In this document: positions 33,741-43,080 of the stretch, piece after piece
How positions within the stretch are numbered: position 1 is the first letter of the stretch
How the letters are laid out: each line of letters opens with the position of its first letter
Assembly: GCF_007995245.1 (NCBI RefSeq)
Contig: NZ_VCBA01000019.1
Coordinates: 1-60,735 of the forward strand
Source of the DNA: Tateyamaria sp. syn59
GTDB lineage: Bacteria > Pseudomonadota > Alphaproteobacteria > Rhodobacterales > Rhodobacteraceae
Length of the DNA: 60,735 nucleotides
Direction of reading: 5' to 3'
Program-made: the position numbers and the translations under genes
The notes under the pieces: model-generated
Seen by the model: the letters and a program-made list of their open reading frames with translations, nothing else
Databases searched by the model: none
What the model was told of the DNA's origin: nothing

Positions 33741-34793
33741 TTGAATAAGCAGGACACGAAGAGCGGCCTAAAACCGACCGTCAATGACATTGCGCGTGTT
33801 GCGGGCGTGTCGCTGGCGACTGTGGACCGTGTCCTGAATGCGCGGCCCGGCGTGCGCTCGGTGACCATCGAAAAGGTTAATAAGGCCATTGCCGAACTGG
33901 GCTATGTCCGTGACACAGCGGCGGCCAATCTGGCGCGGGGGCGTGTCTACAACCTGCTGTTTATCCTGCCCGATACGGCGAACGAGTTTGTGGTGGCCCT
34001 AGATAACCACGTGACAGAACAGGCCGCAAAGCTGCGGCATCAGCGTACGATCTTGGAGACCGCCCGCGTGCCGCCGTTCGACCCGCAATCCATAGTGCAG
34101 GCGCTGGACAATGTGGATGCGACACGGACTGACGGGGTAGCCGTCTTTGGGCCAGAGACGCCATCGGTGCGGGATGCGGTTAAGCGAGCGAGGGCGCGGG
34201 GCATCGTTGTTGTGGCGCTTGTTGCCGACCTGCCCAGTTCGGATCGCGACCATTTCATCGGCGTGGACAACGTGGCCGCTGGCCGGACGGCCGCGCACCT
34301 TATGGGTCGTTTCGCCAAGGGGGCGGGCCGCGTACTGGTCATCACCGGCTCGCGGCTGGCACGGGATCACCTGGAGCGGCGCAAGGGCTTTGACGCTGTC
34401 ATGTCGGACCGTTTTCCGGAGCTGGACGTTGTGGCCAGTATCGAAGGCCGGGATGATCCCGACCTGATCCGCAAGATGCTGCCAGAGGTCTTTGCGTCCT
34501 ATCCCGATCTCTGCGGTATCTACTCGTCCGCCGCGGGCAATCCGGGCCTGATCCAGTATCTCAGCGACAACCCGCATCCGGGTCTTGTGGTCATCGCGCA
34601 TGAGTTGACGCCGACCTCGCGCACGGCATTGGAGCAGGATGTGTTTGATGCCATCATCTCGCAAGACACCGGGCACCTTGTGCGCTCTGCTGTGCGGTTG
34701 ATGAAGGCCACGGCAGACCGCCAGCCCATCGACCACACGCAGGAACGCATCCGCATCGACATCTATCTGAAGGAAAACATGCCGTCGCCATAG
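33741..34793 (+). CDS. LacI-family transcription regulator
   Basis: 350 residues from a TTG at 33741. The DNA-binding headpiece TVNDIARVAGVSLATVDRVL with hinge NLARGRVYNLLF is followed by a periplasmic-binding-protein-like sensor (GVAVFGPETPSVRDAV, IGVDNVAAGRTAAHLMGRF). The VSLATVDRVLN recognition helix is typical of sugar/polyol regulators in alphaproteobacteria. Embedded in the operon, it most likely represses it through the paired sites at 26186-26231, released by the transported sugar or a catabolic intermediate. Confidence 0.94.
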   Translation: MNKQDTKSGLKPTVNDIARVAGVSLATVDRVLNARPGVRSVTIEKVNKAIAELGYVRDTAAANLARGRVYNLLFILPDTANEFVVALDNHVTEQAAKLRHQRTILETARVPPFDPQSIVQALDNVDATRTDGVAVFGPETPSVRDAVKRARARGIVVVALVADLPSSDRDHFIGVDNVAAGRTAAHLMGRFAKGAGRVLVITGSRLARDHLERRKGFDAVMSDRFPELDVVASIEGRDDPDLIRKMLPEVFASYPDLCGIYSSAAGNPGLIQYLSDNPHPGLVVIAHELTPTSRTALEQDVFDAIISQDTGHLVRSAVRLMKATADRQPIDHTQERIRIDIYLKENMPSP

Positions 34794-34815
34794 CGGCATG
34801 AAGTGAGGAGACATC

Positions 34816-35874
34816 ATGAAAACCATTAAGGGCCCGGCGCTGTTTCTGGCGCAGTTCGCAGGTGACGAGGCGCCGTTCAATTCCTGGGATGCAATCACCA
34901 AATGGGCGGCTGAGTGCAGCTACAAAGGGGTGCAGGTTCCCAGTTGGGATGGGCGTCTGTTCGACGTGATGAAGGCGGCGGGTTCGCAAGACTACTGCGA
35001 TGAATTTCTGGGTGTGGCGCGGGAGAACGGCGTTGAGGTGACCGAGCTTTCAACGCACCTGCAAGGTCAGCTTGTGGCGGTGCACCCGGCCTATGACAGT
35101 GCATTCGACGGATTTGCAGCGGAAGAGGTGCGCGGCAATCCCAAGGCGCGGCAGGAATGGGCCGTGGAGCAGGTGAAGTATGCCCTGTCCGCGTCATCCC
35201 GGATGGGCATCAAGGCACATGCGACCTTCTCTGGCGCATTGGCGTGGCCCTATGTTTATCCTTGGCCGCAACGCCCCGCGGGCCTGATCGAGACCGCCTT
35301 TGACGAATTGGCGGCGCGCTGGCGTCCGATCCTGGATCATGCCGAAGAAATGGGCGTCGATGTCTGTTACGAAATCCATCCGGGCGAAGACCTGCACGAC
35401 GGAGTGACCTTCGAGATGTTCTTGGAGCGGCTGGGCAACCACCCGCGCTGCAACATGCTGTACGACCCCAGCCACTACGTGCTGCAATGCCTTGATTACC
35501 TTGACAATATCGACATTTACAAGGATTGCATCCGCATGTTCCATGTCAAGGATGCGGAGTTCAATCCGACAGGGCGGCAGGGTGTCTACTCCGGCTACCA
35601 AAGCTGGGTGGACCGTGCGGGTCGGTTCCGCTCCCTCGGTGATGGGCAGGTCGATTTCGGGGCAGTGTTTTCAAAGATGGCCGCCAATGATTTCGATGGC
35701 TGGGCCGTGGTGGAGTGGGAGTGCTGTCTGAAGCACCCCGAAGACGGTGCGCGTGAGGGGGCGCAGTTCGTCAAGGATCACATCATTCGCGTGACCGAGC
35801 GGGCCTTTGACGACTTTGCCGATGGCGGAACGGATGAGGCGGCCAACCGCAAGATGTTGGGCATCGAGGGTTAG
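34816..35874 (+). CDS. Sugar phosphate isomerase/epimerase-family (xylose-isomerase-like TIM barrel) protein
   Basis: 352 residues; the ATG follows AGTGAGGAGACATC. The AP-endonuclease-2/xylose-isomerase-like barrel has metal ligands in VCYEIHPGEDLHDG (Glu), MLYDPSHYVLQ (Asp/His), MFHVKDAEF (His/Asp) and VVEWECC (Glu). Relatives include IolE-type dehydratases, ketose 3-epimerases and uncharacterised oxidative sugar enzymes, often paired with a Gfo/Idh/MocA dehydrogenase as here. The exact reaction cannot be deduced. Confidence 0.88.
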   Translation: MKTIKGPALFLAQFAGDEAPFNSWDAITKWAAECSYKGVQVPSWDGRLFDVMKAAGSQDYCDEFLGVARENGVEVTELSTHLQGQLVAVHPAYDSAFDGFAAEEVRGNPKARQEWAVEQVKYALSASSRMGIKAHATFSGALAWPYVYPWPQRPAGLIETAFDELAARWRPILDHAEEMGVDVCYEIHPGEDLHDGVTFEMFLERLGNHPRCNMLYDPSHYVLQCLDYLDNIDIYKDCIRMFHVKDAEFNPTGRQGVYSGYQSWVDRAGRFRSLGDGQVDFGAVFSKMAANDFDGWAVVEWECCLKHPEDGAREGAQFVKDHIIRVTERAFDDFADGGTDEAANRKMLGIEG

Positions 35875-35895
35875 CGTTGGCGCTTTTGGTGGATC

Positions 35896-35929
35896 GGCCC
35901 TTCGGGGAGGATTTTTTGAAACAGGGAAG
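35896..35929 (+). repeat. Dispersed intergenic element, copy 1
   Basis: GGCCCTTCGGGGAGGATTTT followed by TTGAAACAGGGAAG. A near-identical copy lies at 45168-45203 between two unrelated genes. The first half forms a weak stem followed by a T run, so it may have terminator activity. Confidence 0.7.
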
Positions 35930-35967
35930 AGGGACGGTTGTGCACTCACGCCGACCGGGAGGATGAG

Positions 35968-37098
35968 ATGAGCCGGATCAAATTGGGCATGGTGGGCGGC
36001 GGAAATGACGCCTTTATCGGGGCGGTGCACCGCATTGCGAGCCGCATTGATGATCGCTTTGAGTTGGTGGCGGGGGCGTTGAGTTCGACGCCTGAGAAGT
36101 CGCAGGCCAGTGGTGAGGCTTTGGGCCTGCCGCGCATCTATGACGATTTCAAGCAGATGGCGCAGCGTGAGGCGCGGCGGAAGGACGGCATTGATGCAGT
36201 CAGCATCGTGACGCCCAACCATGTGCACTACTCGGCGGCGCGGGAGTTTTTGAAGCGGGGCATTCATGTCATTTGCGACAAGCCGCTGACCTCGACCCTC
36301 GCGGATGCCAAGAAGCTGGTGAAGGCGGCGGAGGACAGTGACGCGCTGTTCATCCTAACCCATAATTACACGGGCTACCCGATGGTGCGGCAGGCGCGTG
36401 AGATGATTGCAAACGGCGATATCGGTGCCATTCGCGTGGTGCAGGTGGAGTATCCGCAGGACTGGTTGACGGTCGAGCAGGATTTCAAACAGGCGGAGTG
36501 GCGCACCGATCCTGCGCGGTCAGGTGCAGGGGGTTCAACGGGTGACATTGGCACGCACGCCTTCAATCTGGCCTGTTTTGTCACGGGGCTCGAGGTCGAG
36601 AGCCTAGCCGCCGACCTAACTGCCTTTGTTCCGGGGCGGCAGGTGGATGACAACGGTCACGTCATGCTGCGTTTCGAAGGAGGCGCCAAGGGGATGCTGT
36701 GGTGCAGCCAGGTGGCGCCGGGCAACGAGAACGCGCTGCGCATCCGGGTCTATGGCGACAAAGGCGGGCTGGAATGGGCGCAGGAGGATCCAAACTACCT
36801 ATGGCATACGCCCTTCGGTGAACCGAAGCGCCTGATCACGCGCAATGGTGCCGGGGCTGGTGAGGCGGCGGCGCGTGTGTCGCGCATCCCGCCGGGCCAT
36901 CCGGAGGGGTATTTGGAAGGGTTCGCCAATATCTACACCGAGTCGGCAGATGCGATCATGGCGGTCAAGGCGGGGCAGGGGGTGCCTGCGGAAGTGCTCT
37001 ACCCGACTGTCCATGACGGGCTGAAAGGTGTGCAGTTCGTGTCGGCCTGCGTCAAATCCTCGGCCCGGAACGCGACCTGGGTGAAACTGGACCACTGA
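35968..37098 (+). CDS. Gfo/Idh/MocA-family NAD(P)-dependent oxidoreductase
   Basis: 376 residues from the ATG at 35968, preceded by CCGGGAGGATGAG. The Rossmann motif is KLGMVGGGNDAFIGAVHRI, the catalytic Lys motif is HVICDKPLTSTLADAKKLV, and the C-terminal substrate segment is GGSTGDIGTHAFNLACFVTG with the conserved Asp-His pair. It probably oxidises or reduces a sugar or cyclitol, alone or together with the TIM-barrel protein upstream. Last gene of the operon; a tRNA follows. Confidence 0.92.
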   Translation: MSRIKLGMVGGGNDAFIGAVHRIASRIDDRFELVAGALSSTPEKSQASGEALGLPRIYDDFKQMAQREARRKDGIDAVSIVTPNHVHYSAAREFLKRGIHVICDKPLTSTLADAKKLVKAAEDSDALFILTHNYTGYPMVRQAREMIANGDIGAIRVVQVEYPQDWLTVEQDFKQAEWRTDPARSGAGGSTGDIGTHAFNLACFVTGLEVESLAADLTAFVPGRQVDDNGHVMLRFEGGAKGMLWCSQVAPGNENALRIRVYGDKGGLEWAQEDPNYLWHTPFGEPKRLITRNGAGAGEAAARVSRIPPGHPEGYLEGFANIYTESADAIMAVKAGQGVPAEVLYPTVHDGLKGVQFVSACVKSSARNATWVKLDH

Positions 37099-37161
37099 AC
37101 ATATGGGCCAAGGGGCGGCTTGACCCGCCCCAGCCCTTGTCATATCTGAGGCATCGGAGCT

Positions 37162-37235
37162 GCGGGCGTTGTGTAGTGGTAAGACCTTAGCCTTCCAAGC
37201 TAATGACGCGGGTTCGATTCCCGCCGCCCGCTCCA
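37162..37235 (+). tRNA. tRNA-Gly (TCC)
   Basis: Acceptor arms GCGGGCG (37162-37168) and CGCCCGC (37225-37231) pair fully, with discriminator T and encoded CCA at 37233-37235. The D-loop includes AGTGGTA. The anticodon stem TTAGC/GCTAA encloses CTTCCAA with anticodon TCC at 37194-37196. The T-arm is CGGGTTCGATTCCCG. No integrase or duplicated 3' end was found next to it. Confidence 0.97.
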
Positions 37236-37320
37236 AACCTTCCCCATGCGCCGCCCTGTCCACTTGACCAGACTGCACTGGTACATGCATGTGCAGGCGT
37301 GAGTAGTTTCCGGAGACCGC

Positions 37321-39132
37321 ATGGCCGACCAGACGACCGCCGCTGCACCGCCCAATCCAGGCACGGAAGAGCGCGAAAAATCCAAGAAAATCGGCGCGTT
37401 ACGCGCGCTTTGGCCTTTTGTTGTGCCCTATTGGAAGCTGATGTGCGCGGCCATAGCGGCACTTGTGTCGACGGCCATAGTGTCGCTGACGCTGCCCCTG
37501 GCCGTCCGCCGGGTGGTCGATAATTTCAATACCGAGCATTCGGAGATCCTTGATCTCTATTTCCTGGCTGCGATTGGTATTGCGGGTCTTTTGGCCATCG
37601 GGACAGCCGTTCGCTACATGCTGGTCACGCGGCTGGGAGAGCGGGTCGTGGCCGACATTCGCAAGGCCGTGTTCGACCGGGTTATCGGGATGTCGCCCAG
37701 CTTCTACGAAAATATCATGACGGGCGAGGTGCTGAGCCGGATCACCACCGACACCACGCTGATCCTGAGCGTCATTGGTTCCTCCATCTCGATCGCGCTG
37801 CGTAACGTGTTGATTTTTATTGGTGGTCTCGTCCTGATGCTGCTGACGTCAGCCAAGCTGACGGGGCTTGTCCTGTTGATTGTGCCCGCCGTTGTGGTGC
37901 CGATCCTTGTATTGGGGCGGCGTTTGCGCGTGCTGAGCCGTGAGAACCAGGACTGGATTGCGGCCTCATCTGGCAGTGCATCCGAACAGTTGAGCGCGGT
38001 GCAGACGGTGCAGGCCTTTACCCATGAGGCGACAAGCCGGACGATGTTCTCGGACGTTACGGAACTGAGCTTTGGCGCGGCCCGCCGGCGGATCGCGGTG
38101 CGCGCACTGATGACGGCCATCGTGATCTTTCTGGTCTTTGTCGGCATCGTCGGCGTGCTGTGGATCGGCGCAAATGATGTGCGATCCGATGCGATGACGA
38201 TGGGCGCGCTGATCCAGTTTGTGATCTATGCCGTCATGGTTGCTGGGGGTGTGGCGGCCCTGTCCGAGATCATCGGGGAATTGCAGCGCGCCGCTGGGGC
38301 GACGGAGCGTTTGGTCGAGTTGTTGAAGGTCGAGGATGCGGTGCAGGATGTGCCGGCACCGGTTGCCGTACCTGAGCCGGTCAAGGGGCATATACGGTTC
38401 GAGGATGTGCGCTTTGCCTATCCGGCGCGGCCCGGGATCAAAGCGTTGGACGGCGTGACACTTGACATTCAGCCGGGTGAAACAGTGGCCTTTGTTGGGC
38501 CTTCTGGGGCAGGGAAAACCACGATTATTCAGATGCTTCTGCGCTTCTATGATCCGCAGGAGGGTCGAGTGTTGCTGGACGGCGTGGACGTGGCCGAGAT
38601 GGCACGCGAGGCCTTCCGCCAAGAGATCGCATTGGTACCGCAGGACCCGATCATATTTGCGGCGTCTGCTGCCGAAAATATCGCCTTTGGCCGTCCCGGC
38701 GCCAGCCAGGCAGAGATCGAAGCCGCGGCCAAGGCGGCGGCAGCCCATGACTTCATCAGCGCGCTGCCGGACGGCTACGACAGCCCGCTGGGCGAACGTG
38801 GCGTAATGCTGTCGGGTGGGCAGAAACAGCGTATCGCGATTGCCCGCGCGATCCTGCGCGATGCGCCTGTCCTGCTGCTGGACGAAGCGACCAGCGCGCT
38901 GGATGCCGAAAGCGAGCGCGCGGTGCAGGAGGCCGTCGACACGTTGGCGCAGGGGCGCACGACGCTGATCGTTGCGCACCGTCTGGCCACAGTGAAAATG
39001 GCGGACCGGATTGTCGTGCTGGATCAGGGCCGCATCGTCGCACAGGGGCCGCATCACCAGCTTGTGGCAGAGGATGGGCTCTATGCCCGTTTGGCCCGAT
39101 TGCAGTTCACCGACGGGGTGGCTGCTGAATAA
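37321..39132 (+). CDS. ABC exporter, fused membrane and ATPase domains (MsbA-like)
   Basis: 603 residues; the ATG follows TTCCGGAGACCGC. Six membrane helices occupy about residues 28-315, with the coupling region RVIGMSPSFYENIMTGEVLS. The ATPase has Walker A GPSGAGKTT, Q-loop ALVPQDPIIF, signature LSGGQKQRIAIARA, Walker B VLLLDEATSALD and the H-loop IVAHRLATVKMADR. Homodimeric exporters of this type move lipids, drugs or peptides; the substrate is not deducible. Single-gene unit, downstream of the tRNA. Confidence 0.92.
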   Translation: MADQTTAAAPPNPGTEEREKSKKIGALRALWPFVVPYWKLMCAAIAALVSTAIVSLTLPLAVRRVVDNFNTEHSEILDLYFLAAIGIAGLLAIGTAVRYMLVTRLGERVVADIRKAVFDRVIGMSPSFYENIMTGEVLSRITTDTTLILSVIGSSISIALRNVLIFIGGLVLMLLTSAKLTGLVLLIVPAVVVPILVLGRRLRVLSRENQDWIAASSGSASEQLSAVQTVQAFTHEATSRTMFSDVTELSFGAARRRIAVRALMTAIVIFLVFVGIVGVLWIGANDVRSDAMTMGALIQFVIYAVMVAGGVAALSEIIGELQRAAGATERLVELLKVEDAVQDVPAPVAVPEPVKGHIRFEDVRFAYPARPGIKALDGVTLDIQPGETVAFVGPSGAGKTTIIQMLLRFYDPQEGRVLLDGVDVAEMAREAFRQEIALVPQDPIIFAASAAENIAFGRPGASQAEIEAAAKAAAAHDFISALPDGYDSPLGERGVMLSGGQKQRIAIARAILRDAPVLLLDEATSALDAESERAVQEAVDTLAQGRTTLIVAHRLATVKMADRIVVLDQGRIVAQGPHHQLVAEDGLYARLARLQFTDGVAAE

Positions 39133-39294
39133 CGCAGCCCGATTTTGACCCAAGGTCACCTGTTCTGACGCCGCGTCCGACCGGGCTCGGCACCCTTGCA
39201 ATGCTTGAACATTGCGTCAATCCACCGCATCTTGTGAAGCGAGGGATTATTGCGCCAACACGAAAAAATACATGGCGCTACAGGGAGGAATACC

Positions 39295-41193
39295 ATGACA
39301 TATGCCGGGTTCGCGGACCGCGATGCCATTGAAAACGAGATGCAGTGGGAGGAACGCGACGTCGCCAAAACCCTCTTTGGTATGCTCAGCGATACGGCCG
39401 AAAAATTCCCGAACCACAACGCTGTCAGCTTCCAGATTTTCTCTGATCCGAAGTCCAAGGCGGAAACGCTGACATGGACGCAGTTGCAGGGTCGGACCGC
39501 GCAATGTGCCAATATGTTGCGGCAGCACGGCATCGGGCCGACTGATGTTGTGGCCTATGTTCTGCCGAACGCGACCGAGACCATAGTGGCTCTGTTGGGC
39601 GGTGCGACCGCCGGGATCGTGAACCCGATCAACCCGCTGCTCGACGCCGAACAGATTGGGGCCATCCTGCGCGAGACGGGGGCCAAGGTTCTTGTCACCC
39701 TGCGCGCGTTCCCCAAGACGGACGTGGCGCAGAAGATGTCCGAGGCCGTCAAGCTGGCGCCCAACGTCAAGACGGTGCTCGAGGTCGACCTGCTGGGGCA
39801 TGTGTCGGGTCTCAAATCCTTCATCATCCCGCTGATCCGTCCGAAGATGGAGAAGGCGCCGGGTGTCACCTATCTGAACTTCAACGAGGAATGCGCCAAG
39901 CATCCGACCACCCTGCAATTCGAGGATGTGCAGGAGGACCGCGTCGCCTGTTACTTCCACACCGGCGGCACCACGGGCATGCCCAAGGTCGCGCAGCACA
40001 AATATTCCGGCATGGTCTACAACGGCTGGGTCGGTGCGACCGTGCTGTTGACGGAAGAGGATAACATACTGGCACCATTGCCACTTTTCCACGTGATGGC
40101 GGCGCATGTGCTGCTGCTGGGGGCTGTGGCTTCAGGCGCTCACTGTATCTTCCCCACGCCGCAGGGCTACCGCGGCGAAGGTGTGTTCGACAACATCTGG
40201 AAGCTGACGGAGCGGTGGAAGATCACGTTTATCGCGTCGGTTCCGACCGCCATTGCGGCGATGATGCAGCGCGGGATTGATGCGGATATCAGCACTGTGA
40301 AATCTACATTCTCGGGCTCTGCACCGCTGCCGCAAGAGCTGTTCAAGCGCTATGAAAGTGCGGCTGGTGTGGACATTGTCGAAGGTTACGGCATGACCGA
40401 GGCGACCTGTCTGGTGTCGGGAAACCCTATCGACGGTGAGAAGAAAATCGGGTCGGTTGGTATTCCGTTCCCCTACACCGAAGTGAAGATCTACAAGGGT
40501 ACACCCGAGGGTCCGATCGAGGCGGATGTGGACGAGATTGGTGAGATTTGTGTGAGCAATCCGGGCGTCTGGCCGGGCAATACGTATACCGAGGCGGACA
40601 AGAACAAGGACTTGTTCTACAACGAAAAATTCCTTCGCACGGGTGATCTGGGTCGCTTTGATGCGGATGGATATCTGTGGATCACGGGCCGTGCCAAGGA
40701 CTTGATTATTCGCGGTGGTCACAACATTGATCCGGCTGAGATCGAAGAGGCGCTGTTGGGCCATGAGGCCGTCGCCTTTGCCGGGGCCATTGGTCAGCCG
40801 GACAAGCATTCGGGTGAGGTGCCGTGCGCCTATGTGGAGCTTGTTGACGGGGCAAGTGTGACGCCGGATGAGCTGATCGCCTTCTGCAAGGAGCATGTGC
40901 ACGAGCGGGCGGCGCAGCCTAAGCATATGACAATTATGGATGAATTGCCGAAAACCGCTGTCGGCAAGATCTTTAAGCCCGACCTGCGGAAAGAGGCGAT
41001 TGCGCGTATCTATAACGCGGCGCTGGCCGAAGCCGGGTTGAAGGCGCAGGTGGTCACCGTGACTGATGACAAGACACGCGGGCTGGTGGCGCAAGTGGCC
41101 GCCAATGGCGAGAGCGAGACGGCGATCCAGACCGTGCTGGGCGACTTTGTCAGACCCTGGGATATGGCGTCGGAGGCGATGGCGGCCGAGTAA
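39295..41193 (+). CDS. Acyl-CoA synthetase (AMP-forming)
   Basis: 632 residues from the ATG at 39295 after AGGGAGGAATACC. ANL-superfamily motifs: P-loop YFHTGGTTGMPKVAQHKYSG, A5 motif VEGYGMTEATCLVSGN, hinge DADGYLWITGRAKDLIIRGG and the C-terminal catalytic Lys in PKTAVGKIFKPDLRKEAI. It activates a carboxylic acid as acyl-AMP and transfers it to CoA. Chain length or aromatic preference is not evident. No adjacent beta-oxidation genes. A terminator follows. Confidence 0.93.
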   Translation: MTYAGFADRDAIENEMQWEERDVAKTLFGMLSDTAEKFPNHNAVSFQIFSDPKSKAETLTWTQLQGRTAQCANMLRQHGIGPTDVVAYVLPNATETIVALLGGATAGIVNPINPLLDAEQIGAILRETGAKVLVTLRAFPKTDVAQKMSEAVKLAPNVKTVLEVDLLGHVSGLKSFIIPLIRPKMEKAPGVTYLNFNEECAKHPTTLQFEDVQEDRVACYFHTGGTTGMPKVAQHKYSGMVYNGWVGATVLLTEEDNILAPLPLFHVMAAHVLLLGAVASGAHCIFPTPQGYRGEGVFDNIWKLTERWKITFIASVPTAIAAMMQRGIDADISTVKSTFSGSAPLPQELFKRYESAAGVDIVEGYGMTEATCLVSGNPIDGEKKIGSVGIPFPYTEVKIYKGTPEGPIEADVDEIGEICVSNPGVWPGNTYTEADKNKDLFYNEKFLRTGDLGRFDADGYLWITGRAKDLIIRGGHNIDPAEIEEALLGHEAVAFAGAIGQPDKHSGEVPCAYVELVDGASVTPDELIAFCKEHVHERAAQPKHMTIMDELPKTAVGKIFKPDLRKEAIARIYNAALAEAGLKAQVVTVTDDKTRGLVAQVAANGESETAIQTVLGDFVRPWDMASEAMAAE

Positions 41194-41232
41194 TCCTTAA
41201 CGCACCGTGCGGTGCGCTGCGAGATCGGGAAA

Positions 41233-41264
41233 GGCGCGAAACTGCGAAGTTTGTCGCGCCTTTT
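41233..41264 (+). terminator. Probable terminator after the acyl-CoA synthetase
   Basis: GGCGCGAAACT and AGTTTGTCGCGCC form a stem with a two-base bulge and loop GCGA, followed by TTTT. Located 40 bases after the stop codon. Confidence 0.75.
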
Positions 41265-41511
41265 GCGTGTTTTGGGCCCTGTGTTTTCGGGTGATTTCGG
41301 GGTGTTTTTCGGAAACTGCACATTTTCGGGCCGAAACTGCGCGTTTTGCACTGTACTCGTGCGTTAAGAAACCGTTCACACTCGATCAGGCGTTAACCAT
41401 TTCCGCGGGCCGTTAACGGATCGGTCACCTTTCGGCTGAAATGACGGAGACGTGAGCAGTCCCGGTCCGTTTTCGGCGCTATCGTTCTGAGACTGCAATC
41501 CGAGAGATCCC
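41265..41511. other. Intergenic region before the thioredoxin-fold gene
   Basis: Part of a 318-base gap. GAAACTGC occurs at 41314-41321 and 41333-41340 and also in the terminator at 41238-41245. The stretch 41364-41420 has TTAAGAAACCGTTCAC, which resembles a CtrA site (TTAA-N7-TTAA) with one mismatch, and two GTTAAC words 23 bases apart. These may be promoter elements of the thioredoxin-fold gene; none is compelling. Confidence 0.35.
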
Positions 41512-41982
41512 ATGCCGAAATCCAGAAAACGCGCCAACGCAGTGACGCCCAAATCCGAAGCCACCGCATCCGTATCCCGCAGGTCACTCTTGGGCGGCGG
41601 TGCCGTGGCCTCTGCCATTGCTTTGGGCGGCGGGGTCTGGGGCGTGAGTTCGTTCCGGTCCTATGCGGCCGAGCATGATCTGACGCGGGTGGGGCAGGGT
41701 GATCTGGCCATCGTGCAGATCCATGATCCGCAATGCCCGACCTGTACGGCGCTCCAGAAGCAAACGCGGCGGGCGCTGCGCGATTTCGACGATTGCGGGA
41801 TGGCGTATCTGGTGGCGGACATCAACACGCCCGAGGGCGCGGCCTTTGCCCGTCGGTTCAATGCGCCGAATGTGACGCTGTTGCTGTTTGACGGGCAAGG
41901 GGAGTTGCAGCGCCGGGTGCAGGGGATGCAGCAGGCGGCGGAGTTGGCGCAGGTGTTTGCGGCGCATAAGGCTGCGGTTTGA
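41512..41982 (+). CDS. Thioredoxin-fold protein with a twin-arginine-type signal
   Basis: 156 residues. The N-terminus has VSRRSLLGGGAVASAIALGG, a Tat-like signal or anchor with SRRSLL. The exported part contains a redox-type CPTC motif at Cys75-Cys78 (IHDPQCPTCTALQKQTRRAL) and the thioredoxin cis-Pro region NAPNVTLLLFDGQGELQRRV. It is probably a periplasmic or membrane-anchored thiol reductase or carrier. No cytochrome maturation genes are adjacent, so its partner is unknown. Confidence 0.8.
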   Translation: MPKSRKRANAVTPKSEATASVSRRSLLGGGAVASAIALGGGVWGVSSFRSYAAEHDLTRVGQGDLAIVQIHDPQCPTCTALQKQTRRALRDFDDCGMAYLVADINTPEGAAFARRFNAPNVTLLLFDGQGELQRRVQGMQQAAELAQVFAAHKAAV

Positions 41983-42162
41983 GCTGAGACCTAGGCACGG
42001 GATCAAGCCGAAGGCGCCTTGCCAGCGCCGATCCGCCCCCAGGGGCGGCGCTATCTCACCGCCAGCGCGCCGTTTGAAGCGCGCAATAACGGAGTAGCGA
42101 TAAAGCGCATTGCGGAAGCGTTGTATGCGCAGCCCCGCGGATCGGCGATGGCACGGCTCGGG

Positions 42163-42999
42163 TCAGGCTAGAAACGGCTTGGCTTTCATCGTGTCCGGGA
42201 TTTCAGCGCCGAGACGGTGCAGGATAGTGGGTGCCAGTTGCAGCTGGTCGATGACGGTGTCTGCGGCTGGTCCCGTCGCTTCTCCGAAATAGTAGAGCGC
42301 GGTTTCCTGCTGCAGAGCGCCGCGACCGCCGTGGTGGCCGCGGTCGTCCTGTCCGTGGTCGGCTGTCACGATCACCTCGTATCCCATGTCGCGCCAGCGG
42401 GGGATGAAGGGGGCCAACATCTCGTCCATGACGAAACAGGCCGCGTCCATTTCCTGGCTTTCGTGGAAAAAGCGGTGGCCCATGCTGTCGAGCGTGCAGG
42501 TGTGCAGCATGCCGTAGGTCAGGTCGAACCGGGCGCAGAGGTTCGTGAGCGTGCCGAAGAGGTCTACGTCTGATGGCGTCATCTGGTTGTTGGCCCCGTA
42601 GCCCGTCATCGTGTGGAAGCGGCCATGGTTGATCGTGTCGCTGTCTGGCTCGTCATATTCGATGTCACGGACAAAATCGAACGGGTGGCGGTTGAAGAAT
42701 TCCGACCAGAAGGAATGGGCGACGGCCCCTGTGGTGCCGCCTGCCTTGCGGACTTGGCCGAAGACGTCTGGGAGTTCGAGCCGGAAGACATTGCCGTTGC
42801 CGGTGCAGCCGTGTTCTGCAGGTGTCACGCCTGTGTGGATCGAGGCGTAGCATGAGGCGGAGATGGAGGGGATGACGCTGCGGTGCGTCCATGTCTGGGC
42901 GTCGCCGCTGTCGACCCACCCTTCGAGATTTCCGAAGAGGCGGCGGAAGTTCCGGAGCGGGACGCCGTCGAGGATGATGAGGAGAAGTTTGTTTGGCAT
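42163..42999 (-). CDS. Type I phosphodiesterase / nucleotide pyrophosphatase-family protein
   Basis: 278 residues from the ATG at 42999 (MPNKLLLIILDGVPLRNFRR). Alkaline-phosphatase-superfamily metal ligands are visible: Asp in LIILDGV, a Ser/Thr nucleophile region in SVIPSISASCYASIHTGVTP, Asp/His in CTLDSMGHRFFHE and Asp-His with a further His in IVTADHGQDDRGHHGGRG. There is no signal peptide, so it acts in the cytoplasm unless exported otherwise. Shorter than most members. Substrate unknown. Opposite strand to the thioredoxin-fold gene. Confidence 0.88.
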   Translation of the reverse strand: MPNKLLLIILDGVPLRNFRRLFGNLEGWVDSGDAQTWTHRSVIPSISASCYASIHTGVTPAEHGCTGNGNVFRLELPDVFGQVRKAGGTTGAVAHSFWSEFFNRHPFDFVRDIEYDEPDSDTINHGRFHTMTGYGANNQMTPSDVDLFGTLTNLCARFDLTYGMLHTCTLDSMGHRFFHESQEMDAACFVMDEMLAPFIPRWRDMGYEVIVTADHGQDDRGHHGGRGALQQETALYYFGEATGPAADTVIDQLQLAPTILHRLGAEIPDTMKAKPFLA

Positions 43000-43080
43000 T
43001 GGCCGCACCCCGGTATTGTTTTCCGGGAGCCTAGGTCCAATCGCGTGGGCCCTCAATCTTTCAGTCTTGCAACCCGTGCC

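Noticed and set aside
37162..37235. tRNA-Gly as an integration site for a genomic island
   Set aside because: No integrase, no repeat of the tRNA 3' end and ordinary metabolic genes on both sides.
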